Source: Pseudooceanicola nitratireducens
GTDB lineage: Bacteria; Pseudomonadota; Alphaproteobacteria; Rhodobacterales; Rhodobacteraceae
Length of the DNA: 64,000 nucleotides
Direction: 5' to 3'
NCBI RefSeq assembly: GCF_900109195.1
Contig: NZ_FNZG01000002.1
Location: forward strand, 752,191-816,190
Shown: positions 53,601-63,828 of the stretch, in pieces
How the letters are laid out: each line of letters opens with the position of its first letter
How positions within the stretch are numbered: the stretch's first letter is position 1
The notes under the pieces: generated by a model
The model's input: the letters and a program-made list of their open reading frames with translations, nothing else
Database searches by the model: none
What the model was told of the DNA's origin: nothing
Translations under genes and position numbers: made by a program

Positions 53601-53935
53601 GGCGGGTTTGGCGGGGGTCTGATGCGTGTTCGGGCGTCAGGGCCGGCGTAGTGGGCCCGTGAACGTAATGGGCCCGTGCACCCAATGGGCCTGAGAACGG
53701 AATGGGCCCGTGAACATAGCGGACCTGTGAACGCGGGGGCAGCGCCCCGCGATCCGGGTTTATTCGGTCAGAAGGCTGACCCTTTGCCGATCAACCTGCC
53801 CGGAACCGGCTGCCGGTTTCGACCCGTAGGCTGTGCGGATCAGAGTGCCCGTATTAGAGTGCCCGTGTCGGGGTGTGTGTCGGTCAGGCGGACCCGGACC
53901 GACACTATCAGGTGACGAGCCTCCGGCCGCCCCGA
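53601..53935. other. Intergenic region with repeats, no gene
   Basis: A 335-bp gap between convergent genes. Apart from the five 17-bp repeats it contains a two-copy direct repeat AGAGTGCCCGT (53842-53852 and 53856-53866). I see no intrinsic terminator with a U-run for either flanking gene and no plausible coding frame. Confidence 0.6.
53648..53732. repeat. 17-bp tandem repeat array, five copies
   Basis: Five head-to-tail units of 17 bp with consensus GTAATGGGCCCGTGAAC (53648-53664, 53665-53681, 53682-53698, 53699-53715, 53716-53732). Copies 1, 2 and 4 are nearly identical; copies 3 and 5 have three to five changes. Each unit holds a palindromic GGGCCC or its variant. It sits in the gap between the convergent methyltransferase and repeat-protein genes. 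Confidence 0.9.
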
Positions 53936-55465
53936 TCACACCGTAGCGGCCGCCGGTTGCACGACCATCAGGCTGTCGGCGTCAAAGGTGGTGACGCCCA
54001 GCAGACGGAAGGTGCGGGTCAGCTCGGGCTCTCCTGCCTCGGAAGAGGCGATCTTGACCGAGACATCCACCGCCGTCTGCCCGGCCACCGGGGTCGTGGT
54101 GACCGACGACAGGGCATAGCCCGTGCCGTCGTCGGGCAGTTCAAGGATGATCGTATCCTCGGCCGGGTTGTAATCGGTGATCGTGCCGATGTCGTCCGTG
54201 GCGGGGAAGGCGGTGGCCAGCAGATCGGCCTCGGCTGCGCTGCCGGGTTCCAGCACCGTGTCGTCCAGCGCGTAGATCCGGGGCACGAACATCTCGTTCG
54301 TCAGGATGAAGGTATCCGCGCCGGCCCCGCCCGTGGCGGTGATGTTCAGCTGACCGGGGTCGCCGGGTTCGACCGGGTCGATGGCCCCGTTTTCGTCGAA
54401 CAGGATGGTATGGGTGAAGCCCAGCAGATCATCGCCCGAACCTCCGTACAGCGTCGCATTGCCGTCGGCGTTGACGATGTCGTTGCCCGCGCCGCCGATC
54501 GCCGTGCCGCCCCGGCTGACGAAGATCGTGTCGTTGCCGAGGCCACCGTCGACCACGTCGGGGGCGATCAGCAGGCGCGCACTGTACAGATCATCGCCAG
54601 AGCCGCCGTAGTAATCCGCGTGGCCATAGCCCTCGATGCTGTCGTCGCCCGCGCCGCCATAGCCGGTGCCGCGCCCGGGGCCGTAGTAATTGCCGTTGTC
54701 GTTGAACGTGTCGTCACCCTGACCGCCATAGGCGGTGGCATTCGCGCCGATGGTGAAATCGTCGTTGCCGGTTTCGCCGTAACCGGTGGCGTTGTCGTAA
54801 AGGACAAAGCTGTCGGCACCCTTGCCGCCCCGGCCAAGCGCATCGCCGAACAGGTTCAGCGCATCGTCCCCGGATCCGCCGACAACCGTGCTGTCGCCAA
54901 AGGCCGACAGCGTGTCGTCGCCTTCGCCGCCCCAGCCACGCGCCTGATCGCGCACGGTGATCGTGTCATTGCCAAGCGAACCACCGGCCTTGGCGAAATT
55001 GGCCGCCGTCATCGTGTCATCGCCCGAACCGCCGGTGATCGTGGCATAGCGGTTGGCGAACATGGTGTCCTGACCCGCGCCACCATAGGCTGTGGACTGG
55101 TTGTAGGCGCTGATCACGTCGTCGCCCGCGTCGCCATGGCCGATCCCGGCATTGCGGGTCTCGATCGCGTCATCGCCCGCGCCGCCGTAACCCTTGGAGA
55201 CGTCGTTGACGAAGATCGTGTCGTTGCCGGCCCCGCCCTCGGCGCGGGAATAGCCGCCGACCTCGAGCGTGTCGTCACCGCCCAGCCCCGAGATCACGCC
55301 ACGGCCATCGTGTTCGAAACTGTCCGCGCCCTCGGTCCCGGTCCAGAACAGCAGATCATCGGGGGGAAGGGTGTCATCACCCGAGGTGGCGACGATCGGG
55401 TCGTCGTCCTGACCAAGCGATGTTCCAAGGAGGGAAGCAAAGAGAAGCAGAAAAAGAAAAGACAT
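53936..55465 (-). CDS. Secreted RTX-like repeat protein with 17-residue period
   Basis: A 509-residue protein with an N-terminal hydrophobic segment (SFLFLLLFASLLGTSLG) acting as signal or anchor. From residue 60 to about 345 there are some 17 tandem units of the form GGxGDDTixxxgxaxxy, nearly all exactly 17 residues long (exceptions: one of 23, one of 20). GGxGxD is the calcium-binding consensus of RTX beta-rolls, but classic RTX units are 9 residues (18 per turn); here only one GD motif occurs per turn. The C-terminal 150 residues (from about 360) form a different domain containing another GGAGADTF and a DYNPAEDTIILELPDD element typical of the ends of RTX proteins. It is probably secreted or surface-exposed, but no type I secretion genes are nearby. 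A CtrA-type box lies 140 bp upstream. Confidence 0.82.
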   Translation of the reverse strand: MSFLFLLLFASLLGTSLGQDDDPIVATSGDDTLPPDDLLFWTGTEGADSFEHDGRGVISGLGGDDTLEVGGYSRAEGGAGNDTIFVNDVSKGYGGAGDDAIETRNAGIGHGDAGDDVISAYNQSTAYGGAGQDTMFANRYATITGGSGDDTMTAANFAKAGGSLGNDTITVRDQARGWGGEGDDTLSAFGDSTVVGGSGDDALNLFGDALGRGGKGADSFVLYDNATGYGETGNDDFTIGANATAYGGQGDDTFNDNGNYYGPGRGTGYGGAGDDSIEGYGHADYYGGSGDDLYSARLLIAPDVVDGGLGNDTIFVSRGGTAIGGAGNDIVNADGNATLYGGSGDDLLGFTHTILFDENGAIDPVEPGDPGQLNITATGGAGADTFILTNEMFVPRIYALDDTVLEPGSAAEADLLATAFPATDDIGTITDYNPAEDTIILELPDDGTGYALSSVTTTPVAGQTAVDVSVKIASSEAGEPELTRTFRLLGVTTFDADSLMVVQPAAATV

Positions 55466-55603
55466 GTCAGCCCTGCGTAAACGCGTGAAGGACGGCCCCG
55501 CGTGGGCGGTGGTCCGGTCTTGTCCGGGCCCGATCCGATCGGGTCCCGGCGCGCGGAACGCCAGTGAAATGACTGGGTGTACGCCCGGCGTGGAGCCTGT
55601 CCG

Positions 55604-55618
55604 TTAAGCAATCGTTAA
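55604..55618. promoter_or_regulatory. CtrA-type binding site
   Basis: TTAA-GCAATCG-TTAA is a perfect TTAA-N7-TTAA, and both strands read TTAAC after the second half-site. It is in the gap upstream of the repeat-protein gene (about 140 bp from its start) and about 510 bp upstream of atpH. Confidence 0.5.
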
Positions 55619-56070
55619 CCATTGAGGCGAAACTGTGCCAGTGGTCTTCGATGGCGAAACTGATTGTTTCCACAGATTCGGATATCCCGTTTATCTGCTT
55701 GAATTTTTTGTGACGGGTGGCGCGAAATGACGCAGGCAAAATTGTGGCGCGATGCGTCGACGTATGGTGTTTGCGGTAACCTTGGTGCTTATCTGGCAGG
55801 GCAGGGCGCGCGTTCCGCAGGGCGGAATCACCCCCGCCGGATTCGTCTGGGGCCTGAAAGGTAAAGGAATCGGAAACCTTTAGCGGCTTTTCGGGGGCTT
55901 CCCGCGCTGTGACGCGGCGTCCCGAAACGGGGTGCAACCCGGGGCGGCACGGCTTTACGCCCGTAAAACAAGAAGCATCGAAAGCCGTTCCATAGCGGGT
56001 TGCTAGGTCGTGAGCGCTTTGCTAAACCCACGCCGATTTTACCGCTCTGGCTTCGGTCCGGGCATAACGC

Positions 56071-56103
56071 CCCCTGCCTGCGCGGAACGCGTGCGATCAG
56101 GGG
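56071..56103 (+). promoter_or_regulatory. Stem-loop in the atp operon leader
   Basis: CCCCTG (56071-56076) pairs with CAGGGG (56098-56103). Inside, TGCGCG pairs with CGCGTG (two G-U pairs) around a GAA triloop. It ends 10 nt before the atpH ribosome-binding site (GGAAGG, 56114-56119). It could protect or regulate the mRNA. Confidence 0.45.
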
Positions 56104-56125
56104 CCAAGTAATCGGAAGGGTGGAC

Positions 56126-56686
56126 GTGTCCGAACCAGCTTCGATCTCATCCGGCATCGCGCAGCGCTATGCCACCGCGATTTTCGAAATCTCTCGTGAC
56201 AACAAGGATCTTGGTTCGCTCGAAGCCGGCGTGGACGCGCTGGCTGCGGCACTGGATGACAGCGCCGATCTGCGCGACCTGATCCAATCCCCTGTCTACT
56301 CGCGCGATGCACAGGGCAAGGCCATGGCCGCACTGGCGGACAAGATGTCCCTGCCGGTCGTGCTGAAGAATTCGCTAGGTCTGATGGCCGAAAAGCGCCG
56401 TCTTTTCGTTCTGCCCCAGCTGATCGCGCAGCTGCGCGACCTGATCGCCGCCGAGAAGGGCGAGGTCACTGCCGAGGTCACCAGCGCGAAGGCGCTGACC
56501 AAGACCCAGGAAACCAAGCTGTCCAAGGTCCTGTCGGCCCAGGTCGGCAAGGACGTCAAACTGAATACTGCCGTCGATGAAAGCCTCATCGGTGGTCTTA
56601 TCGTCAAGGTGGGCTCCAAGATGATCGACACGTCGGTCAAATCGAAGCTCTCCGCACTCCAGAATGCCATGAAAGAGGTCGGATAA
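56126..56686 (+). CDS. atpH: F1F0 ATP synthase subunit delta
   Basis: A 186-residue delta (OSCP) subunit linking F1 to the peripheral stalk. The start is the GTG at 56126, which gives [22 protein letters not shown], the usual alphaproteobacterial N-terminus, behind GGAAGG. The C-terminal signature [21 protein letters not shown] is present. It is the first gene of atpHAGDC; F0 genes are elsewhere, as usual in this class. The stop overlaps the atpA start by one base. Confidence 0.96.
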   Translation: MSEPASISSGIAQRYATAIFEISRDNKDLGSLEAGVDALAAALDDSADLRDLIQSPVYSRDAQGKAMAALADKMSLPVVLKNSLGLMAEKRRLFVLPQLIAQLRDLIAAEKGEVTAEVTSAKALTKTQETKLSKVLSAQVGKDVKLNTAVDESLIGGLIVKVGSKMIDTSVKSKLSALQNAMKEVG

Positions 56687-58224
56687 TGGGAATCCAAGCA
56701 GCCGAAATCTCTGCCATCCTTAAGGAGCAGATTTCCAACTTCGGACAAGACGCCGAAGTTGCAGAAGTGGGCCGTGTGCTCAGCGTCGGTGACGGGATTG
56801 CCCGTGTGCACGGCCTGGACAGCGTACAGGCCGGTGAAATGGTCGAATTCCCCGGTGGTATCCGCGGGATGGCCCTGAACCTCGAAGCCGACAACGTCGG
56901 TATCGTTATCTTCGGTTCGGACCGCGACATCAAAGAAGGCGACACCGTCAAGCGCACGAACTCGATCGTGGACGTTCCCGCCGGCGAAGCGCTGCTGGGC
57001 CGCGTTGTCGACGGTCTGGGCAACCCGCTGGACGGCAAGGGCCCGATCGAAGCCTCTGAACGTCGCATCGCCGACGTGAAGGCACCGGGCATCATCCCGC
57101 GTAAATCGGTTCACGAACCGATGGCGACCGGCCTGAAGGCCATTGACGCCATGATCCCGATCGGCCGTGGCCAGCGGGAACTGATCATCGGTGACCGTCA
57201 GACCGGTAAAACGGCTGTGGCGCTCGACTCAATCCTGAACCAGAAGTCCTACAACGACGCCGCCGGCGACGACGAGTCCAAGAAACTGTACTGCGTCTAC
57301 GTGGCTGTCGGTCAGAAGCGTTCCACCGTGGCGCAGCTGGTGAAGAAACTGGAAGAGACCGGCGCGATCGAATACTCGATCGTCGTGGCCGCAACCGCGT
57401 CCGACCCGGCCCCGATGCAGTTCCTGGCACCCTATGCCGCAACCGCGATGGCCGAATACTTCCGTGACAACGGCAAGCACGCGCTGATCATCTATGATGA
57501 CCTGTCGAAGCAGGCCGTTGCCTATCGTCAGATGTCCCTGCTGCTGCGCCGCCCGCCGGGCCGCGAAGCCTACCCGGGCGACGTTTTCTACCTCCATTCG
57601 CGCCTGCTGGAGCGTTCGGCGAAGCTGAACGAAGACTTCGGTTCCGGTTCGCTGACGGCTCTGCCGGTCATCGAAACCCAGGGCGGCGACGTGTCCGCGT
57701 TTATTCCGACCAACGTGATCTCGATCACCGACGGTCAGATCTTCCTGGAAACCGAACTGTTCTACCAGGGTATCCGCCCGGCCGTGAACACCGGTCTGTC
57801 GGTGTCTCGTGTGGGTTCGTCCGCGCAGACCAAGGCGATGTCCTCGGTTGCGGGCCCGGTGAAACTGTCGCTGGCCCAGTACCGCGAAATGGCGGCCTTC
57901 GCCCAGTTTGGTTCGGACCTCGATGCCTCCACGCAGCGTCTGCTGGCCCGTGGTGCGCGTCTGACCGAGCTTATGAAGCAGCCGCAGTACGCGCCGCTGA
58001 CCAACGCTGAAATCGTCGTCGTCATCTTTGCCGGCACCAACGGTTTCCTCGACAAGGTCGCCGTGAACGATGTGGGTCGTTTCGAAGCTGAACTGCTGAA
58101 GTTCATGCGCACCCAGAAGCAGGATGTGCTGGACTGGATCACCAACGAAGATCCCAAGATCAAAGGTGAGCCCGCGGACAAGCTGAAGGCAGCGATCGAA
58201 GAGTTTGCCAAAGACTTCGCCTAA
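56686..58224 (+). CDS. atpA: F1F0 ATP synthase subunit alpha
   Basis: A 512-residue F1 alpha subunit (non-catalytic nucleotide sites). The P-loop is [13 protein letters not shown] at about residue 169. Also present are the arginine-finger region [17 protein letters not shown] and [18 protein letters not shown]. Codons are strongly biased (GGT, CGT, CTG), which marks high expression. Confidence 0.99.
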   Translation: MGIQAAEISAILKEQISNFGQDAEVAEVGRVLSVGDGIARVHGLDSVQAGEMVEFPGGIRGMALNLEADNVGIVIFGSDRDIKEGDTVKRTNSIVDVPAGEALLGRVVDGLGNPLDGKGPIEASERRIADVKAPGIIPRKSVHEPMATGLKAIDAMIPIGRGQRELIIGDRQTGKTAVALDSILNQKSYNDAAGDDESKKLYCVYVAVGQKRSTVAQLVKKLEETGAIEYSIVVAATASDPAPMQFLAPYAATAMAEYFRDNGKHALIIYDDLSKQAVAYRQMSLLLRRPPGREAYPGDVFYLHSRLLERSAKLNEDFGSGSLTALPVIETQGGDVSAFIPTNVISITDGQIFLETELFYQGIRPAVNTGLSVSRVGSSAQTKAMSSVAGPVKLSLAQYREMAAFAQFGSDLDASTQRLLARGARLTELMKQPQYAPLTNAEIVVVIFAGTNGFLDKVAVNDVGRFEAELLKFMRTQKQDVLDWITNEDPKIKGEPADKLKAAIEEFAKDFA

Positions 58225-58236
58225 GGGAGAGAGCTT

Positions 58237-59115
58237 ATGCCTTCTCTGAAGGACCTAAAACTGCGGATCGAGTCGATCAAATCGACCCGCAAGATCACGA
58301 AGGCCATGCAGATGGTGGCCGCCGCAAAACTGCGGCGGGCACAGGATGCAGCCGAGTCGGCACGCCCCTACGCAGAACGTTTCAACGCCGTTCTGGGTCA
58401 GCTGGCGGCTTCGGTTGGCGGGTCTGACACTGCGCCCCTGCTGCTGCGCGGCACGGGCAAGGATGAAGTCCATCTGCTGGTCGTCATGACCGCGGAACGT
58501 GGTCTTTGCGGTGGTTTCAACACCAACATCGTCAAGCTGGCGCGCAAGAAGATCGAAGATCTGAAAGCCGCCGGTAAGACCGTCAAGATACTGACTGTCG
58601 GCAAGAAGGGCCGTGAACAGCTGAAGCGTGAGCACGCAGATCTGTTCGTCGGTCACGTGGACCTGAGCGAGGTCAAGCGCATCGGCTATGCCAATGCACA
58701 GGACATCGCGAAAGATCTGCTTGCCCGGTTCGACGGTGGCGAATTCGACGTCGCGACGATCTTCTTCGCGAAGTTCGAAAACGTCGTCAGCCAGGTGCCC
58801 ACGGCACAGCAGGTGATCCCGGCATCCTTCGACGCGCCCGAAGAGGGCGAAGCCGAAGCGACGCTGTACGATTACGAGCCGGACGAGGAATCGATCCTTG
58901 CCGATCTGCTGCCGCGCGGTGTCGCCACGCAGATCTTTGCGGCCCTGTTGGAAAACGGCGCATCCGAACAGGGTGCCCGGATGTCGGCAATGGACAACGC
59001 AACGCGCAACGCGGGCGAGATGATCGACAAGCTGACCATCGAATACAACCGTTCGCGTCAGGCCGTCATCACAAACGAACTGATCGAAATTATCTCGGGC
59101 GCGGAAGCGCTCTAA
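58237..59115 (+). CDS. atpG: F1F0 ATP synthase subunit gamma
   Basis: A 292-residue central rotor shaft. The N-terminal helix is [36 protein letters not shown], and the C-terminal helix is [44 protein letters not shown]. Both long helices form the coiled coil inside the alpha3-beta3 ring. It starts 12 bp after atpA with GGGAGAG upstream. Confidence 0.98.
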   Translation: MPSLKDLKLRIESIKSTRKITKAMQMVAAAKLRRAQDAAESARPYAERFNAVLGQLAASVGGSDTAPLLLRGTGKDEVHLLVVMTAERGLCGGFNTNIVKLARKKIEDLKAAGKTVKILTVGKKGREQLKREHADLFVGHVDLSEVKRIGYANAQDIAKDLLARFDGGEFDVATIFFAKFENVVSQVPTAQQVIPASFDAPEEGEAEATLYDYEPDEESILADLLPRGVATQIFAALLENGASEQGARMSAMDNATRNAGEMIDKLTIEYNRSRQAVITNELIEIISGAEAL

Positions 59116-60558
<1,443 letters not shown>

Positions 60559-60569
60559 GGGTCTGACTG

Positions 60570-60989
60570 ATGGCAGAAACCCTCAACTTCAGCCTTGTTT
60601 CGCCGGAACGGAGCCTTGCTTCCGGTCCCGCGGCGCAGGTGCAGATCCCGGGCGCCGAAGGTGACCTGACGGCGATGGCAGGTCATGCCCCGCTGATCAC
60701 GACCCTGCGTCCCGGCGTGCTGCACGTCTCGGGCCCGGACGGTGAAGACGATTACGTCGTCACCGGCGGCTTCGCCGAAATCTCGGCCGAGGGCGTTACC
60801 GTGCTGGCCGAACGTGCGCTGCACCAGAAGGAGATGACGCAAGACATCTTCAACGACTGGGTGAAAGAAGCCCGTGAGGCGCGTGATGCGGCCACGGGCG
60901 AGGCCTCGGACTCTGCCGCCAAGCTGCTGGCAGACATGGTGGCCGTGGGAACGCACATCGGGCTGGACCCGAACCAGGCGAACCTCTGA
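60570..60989 (+). CDS. atpC: F1F0 ATP synthase subunit epsilon
   Basis: A 139-residue epsilon subunit, the rotor foot that can inhibit hydrolysis. The N-terminal beta-sandwich ([40 protein letters not shown]) is typical. [19 protein letters not shown] follows, then a short helical C-terminus. It is the last gene of the operon and is followed by a terminator. Confidence 0.97.
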   Translation: MAETLNFSLVSPERSLASGPAAQVQIPGAEGDLTAMAGHAPLITTLRPGVLHVSGPDGEDDYVVTGGFAEISAEGVTVLAERALHQKEMTQDIFNDWVKEAREARDAATGEASDSAAKLLADMVAVGTHIGLDPNQANL

Positions 60990-61011
60990 TCCAGTCGTGA
61001 TCCGATCTTGG

Positions 61012-61047
61012 AAAGGCCCCGGAGATGATCCGGGGCCTTTTCCTTTT
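61012..61047 (+). terminator. Terminator of the atp operon
   Basis: AAAGGCCCCGG (61012-61022) pairs perfectly with CCGGGGCCTTT (61030-61040) around AGATGAT, followed by TCCTTTT. Confidence 0.95.
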
Positions 61048-61247
61048 GCGGCTTCCGGTTCCAAGGCGGGGGAGTGATCCAATAGCGCGACTGCGGCGCA
61101 CGCGATCCATGGCCTGTCCACAGGACAGGCGCCGGCGCGAGAGGCGATTGTTGCGCCTGCCCGGATATTTCCCCGATTTATGTCGAATTGTTGCCGCCTT
61201 TTGGCGTCACCCTGAACCTCGGATAGAAATTGTTCAGGTTTGGTGTG

Positions 61248-61595
61248 ATGCAGAAACTGATGAGCCATGCGGTCGGGATCGACCAGGGAGAGGCCGTATT
61301 GTTCCAGGATTTCCAGGACGGCGGGTCCATGTGGACCGGTGACGGCCACCGCGAACGGCGTCAGCGCATCCGCTTTTCCGAGAAATTCCGCAAGCGCCCC
61401 GTGGTGCATTGCTCCCTGACGCTCTGGGACGTGGACAGCAGCGCCAACGTCCGTGCCGATGTGCAAGCGGACCGGATCGGCGACGACGGGTTCGACATCG
61501 TCTTCCGCACCTGGGGCGACAGCCGGATCGCCCGCGCCCGTGTCGGCTGGATGGCCATCGGAGAGGTCGGCGCACCCGGCGACTGGGACGTGTAG
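61248..61595 (+). CDS. H-type lectin domain protein
   Basis: A 115-residue protein matching the small H-type lectin fold: [54 protein letters not shown] contains the conserved aromatic and Asp pattern and the final W-x-AIG. The start is taken as the ATG at 61248 ([22 protein letters not shown]); three more in-frame codons upstream are possible. There is no signal peptide. The N-terminal half, with [23 protein letters not shown], supports a carbohydrate-binding role by family only. It stands alone between the atp terminator and ychF. Confidence 0.78.
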   Translation: MQKLMSHAVGIDQGEAVLFQDFQDGGSMWTGDGHRERRQRIRFSEKFRKRPVVHCSLTLWDVDSSANVRADVQADRIGDDGFDIVFRTWGDSRIARARVGWMAIGEVGAPGDWDV

Positions 61596-61664
61596 CCCCC
61601 CATACTTGCGCCGCAGCCCCTTGCCGCGTATTGAGCGCGGGACACGCTAGATTTGGGGGGCCTC

Positions 61665-62762
61665 ATGGGCTTCAAGATGGGTATCGTGGGTCTGCCGAAC
61701 GTCGGCAAGTCGACCCTGTTCAACGCATTGACGAAAACCGCCGCAGCGCAGGCGGCGAACTTTCCGTTCTGCACGATCGAGCCGAACGTGGGCGAGGTCG
61801 CCGTGCCCGACGCGCGGCTGGACAAGCTGGCCGAGATCGCCAAGTCGAAAGAGGTGATCCCGACGCGGATGACCTTTGTCGACATCGCCGGGCTGGTGAA
61901 GGGCGCCTCCAAGGGGGAAGGGCTGGGCAACCAGTTCCTGGCCAACATCCGCGAGGTGGACGCCATCGCCCATGTGCTGCGCTGTTTCGAAGACGGTGAC
62001 GTGACCCACGTCGAAGGCCGAGTCGATCCCGTTGCGGATGCCGAGACAATCGAGACCGAGCTGATGCTGGCCGACCTGGAATCGATCGAGAAGCGCCGCG
62101 CCAATCTGGTGCGCAAGCTGAAGGGCAACGACAAGGAAGCCCAGCAGCAGGACCGCCTTCTGGCCGCCGCCCAGGCGGTGCTGGAAGACGGCAAGCCCGC
62201 CCGCGTGGTCGAGGTCGACGCCGAGGACGCCAAGGCCTGGAAGATGCTGCAACTTCTCAGCACGAAGCCCGTGCTCTACGTCTGTAACGTCGCCGAAGAG
62301 GAATCCGTCGAAGGCAACGCCCATTCCGCCGCCGTGGCCAAGATGGCCGCCGCGCAGGGCAATTCGCACGTCATCATCAGCGCCCGGATCGAGGAAGAGA
62401 TCAGCCAGCTGGACGCCGAAGAGGCCGAGATGTTCCTGGGCGAGATGGGGCTGGAAGAGCCGGGGCTGGATCGCCTGATCCGCGCCGGATACGAGCTTTT
62501 GCATCTTGAGACCTATTTCACCGTCGGCCCGAAAGAGGCCCGCGCCTGGACGATCCGCCAGGGCACCGCAGCCCCGCAGGCTGCCGGTGTGATCCATGGT
62601 GATTTCGAAAAGGGCTTCATCCGGGCCGAGACCGTGGCCTATGCCGATTTCATCGCCTGCAACGGCGAGGCGGGCGCGCGTGACGCGGGCAAGCTACGGG
62701 CGGAAGGTAAGGGCTACATCGTGCAGGACGGCGACGTCATGCACTTCCTTTTCAACGCTTGA
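61665..62762 (+). CDS. ychF: Redox-regulated ATPase YchF
   Basis: A 365-residue Obg-family P-loop protein that binds ribosomes and prefers ATP to GTP. The P-loop is [16 protein letters not shown]3 is [20 protein letters not shown], a coiled-coil insertion runs over about residues 130-175 ([19 protein letters not shown]), and the C-terminal TGS domain includes [19 protein letters not shown] and GDVMHFLFN. The start is the ATG at 61665 ([12 protein letters not shown]). A clear terminator lies 100 bp downstream. Confidence 0.97.
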   Translation: MGFKMGIVGLPNVGKSTLFNALTKTAAAQAANFPFCTIEPNVGEVAVPDARLDKLAEIAKSKEVIPTRMTFVDIAGLVKGASKGEGLGNQFLANIREVDAIAHVLRCFEDGDVTHVEGRVDPVADAETIETELMLADLESIEKRRANLVRKLKGNDKEAQQQDRLLAAAQAVLEDGKPARVVEVDAEDAKAWKMLQLLSTKPVLYVCNVAEEESVEGNAHSAAVAKMAAAQGNSHVIISARIEEEISQLDAEEAEMFLGEMGLEEPGLDRLIRAGYELLHLETYFTVGPKEARAWTIRQGTAAPQAAGVIHGDFEKGFIRAETVAYADFIACNGEAGARDAGKLRAEGKGYIVQDGDVMHFLFNA

Positions 62763-62855
62763 TCCCAGTGCAATACCGGTGTGATCCCCGCATGATCCCG
62801 GTGTGATCCGGGGCCGCAGGTCCCGCGCACCGGAGGCCAAGACACAAGACACTAG

Positions 62856-62889
62856 AAAGGCCGGCCGGGTTGCCCCGCGCCGGCCTTTT
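62856..62889 (+). terminator. Terminator of ychF
   Basis: GGCCGGC (62859-62865) pairs with GCCGGCC (62879-62885), flanked by AAA before and TTTT after. With its A-run it could also serve the convergent gene ending at 62906. Confidence 0.85.
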
Positions 62890-62905
62890 GCGTGGCCCCA
62901 AGCGA

Positions 62906-63634
62906 TCAATAGCCCAGAAGCGCGTTCATGTCGGTGATGGAATAGCCGCGGCCGCCGACGTTCAGCGCATAGCGCTGTTGCAGCGCCTCGCGGTCGGGGT
63001 CGGCCAGCGCCTCGAGTCCCGCCTTGGACCGGTGCGAGGCGCGGTGTACCTGGTCGCCCTGAAAGTGGGGCAGGGGGGCGTCTTCGGGGACGGCAAAGGC
63101 CTCGCGGAAGGTGGCTTCGTCGGACAGCAACTGCTCCATCTTGCGGGTCGGAGCGCCGAGGCCGATGGCCAGGAAATTGAAGCTGAGCACATGGTGGCAG
63201 GCAAAGGCGTAAAGGCAGTTCGACAGGCTGCTGGGGACCTTCATCTGCACGACCTCGTTGAAGGATTGCTGCAGCACCTGCGAAAAATGCGCGGCATTGC
63301 CCGACAGCACGGATTTCGCGGCCCAGGCATAGCAGCTTTCGATCTGGGCACGGGGTTCGCGCACCAGCAGCCAATAGGTGACGCCCTGAGCATCGCAGAC
63401 GGGTTTCATCAGCTGGGGCGGCAGCAGCGTATGCACGGCGACAGGGCTGCGCCCGGCCTGGGCCGAGGCCTGCATCGCCGCAACAAAGTCTTCGGGCGTC
63501 TGAGAACCCTGGCCGATCGGGTGTTTGGCGATGAAATCCTGGGATCCATGGCTGACCTCGTAGCCCGGTATGCCGCCCAGAATCTCTGAAATACTGTGCG
63601 TTGCGGCAAAGCCGATGGATTCCGCGACGATCAT
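62906..63634 (-). CDS. Sulfotransferase-like hypothetical protein
   Basis: A 242-residue protein. The start is the ATG at 63634, with GGGGA about 8 nt upstream (MIVAESIGFAATHSISEIL). A strand-plus-loop VTYWLLVREPRAQIESCYAWA resembles the PAPS 3'-phosphate-binding RDPR region of sulfotransferases. LSDEATFREAFAVPED, HFQGDQVHRASH and the tail ALQQRYALNVGGRGYS fit loosely with that fold. The 5'-phosphosulfate loop at the N-terminus is not canonical, so the assignment is tentative and the protein may be a diverged relative. It is divergent from a heme oxygenase gene. Confidence 0.55.
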   Translation of the reverse strand: MIVAESIGFAATHSISEILGGIPGYEVSHGSQDFIAKHPIGQGSQTPEDFVAAMQASAQAGRSPVAVHTLLPPQLMKPVCDAQGVTYWLLVREPRAQIESCYAWAAKSVLSGNAAHFSQVLQQSFNEVVQMKVPSSLSNCLYAFACHHVLSFNFLAIGLGAPTRKMEQLLSDEATFREAFAVPEDAPLPHFQGDQVHRASHRSKAGLEALADPDREALQQRYALNVGGRGYSITDMNALLGY

Positions 63635-63828
63635 GCTGCCTGTCCCCTTTTTCTGCGGTTTCTTGCGGGCAATTGTGAAGAAATGGCCCCCGGAATGACA
63701 GGTCTTTTTGCGGAAGTTAAACTGGGTCATCCGCGGGTTCGAAAAAATCTGGAAATTTCGACTAAATGTGTTTTGACCTTAGGTGAGCGAAACCTAGGTA
63801 AACCAGACGTTTGTTGATTGAAGCCTGA

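Larger units (their letters stand above)
55466..56125. other. Long intergenic region between the repeat-protein gene and the atp operon
   Basis: A 660-bp divergent region without a convincing gene. It contains the CtrA-type box at 55604-55618 and an AT-richer stretch at 55660-55715. A weak sigma-70-like candidate for the atp operon is TTGCTA (56000-56005), a 17-nt gap, then TAAACC (56023-56028). A strong hairpin lies at 56071-56103. The large size may reflect complex control of atp expression or an undetected small RNA. Confidence 0.45.

Noticed and set aside
53648-53732. CRISPR array
   Set aside because: The units are contiguous 17-mers without unique spacers, and no cas genes are present.
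53661-53732. LexA sites in the tandem repeats (GAAC in each unit)
   Set aside because: GAAC copies are 13 bases apart instead of 7, so they do not match the SOS box.
62760-62820. Short-period repeat after ychF (four TGATCC copies)
   Set aside because: Copies have irregular spacing and no conserved unit; they look like chance similarity in GC-rich sequence before the terminator.
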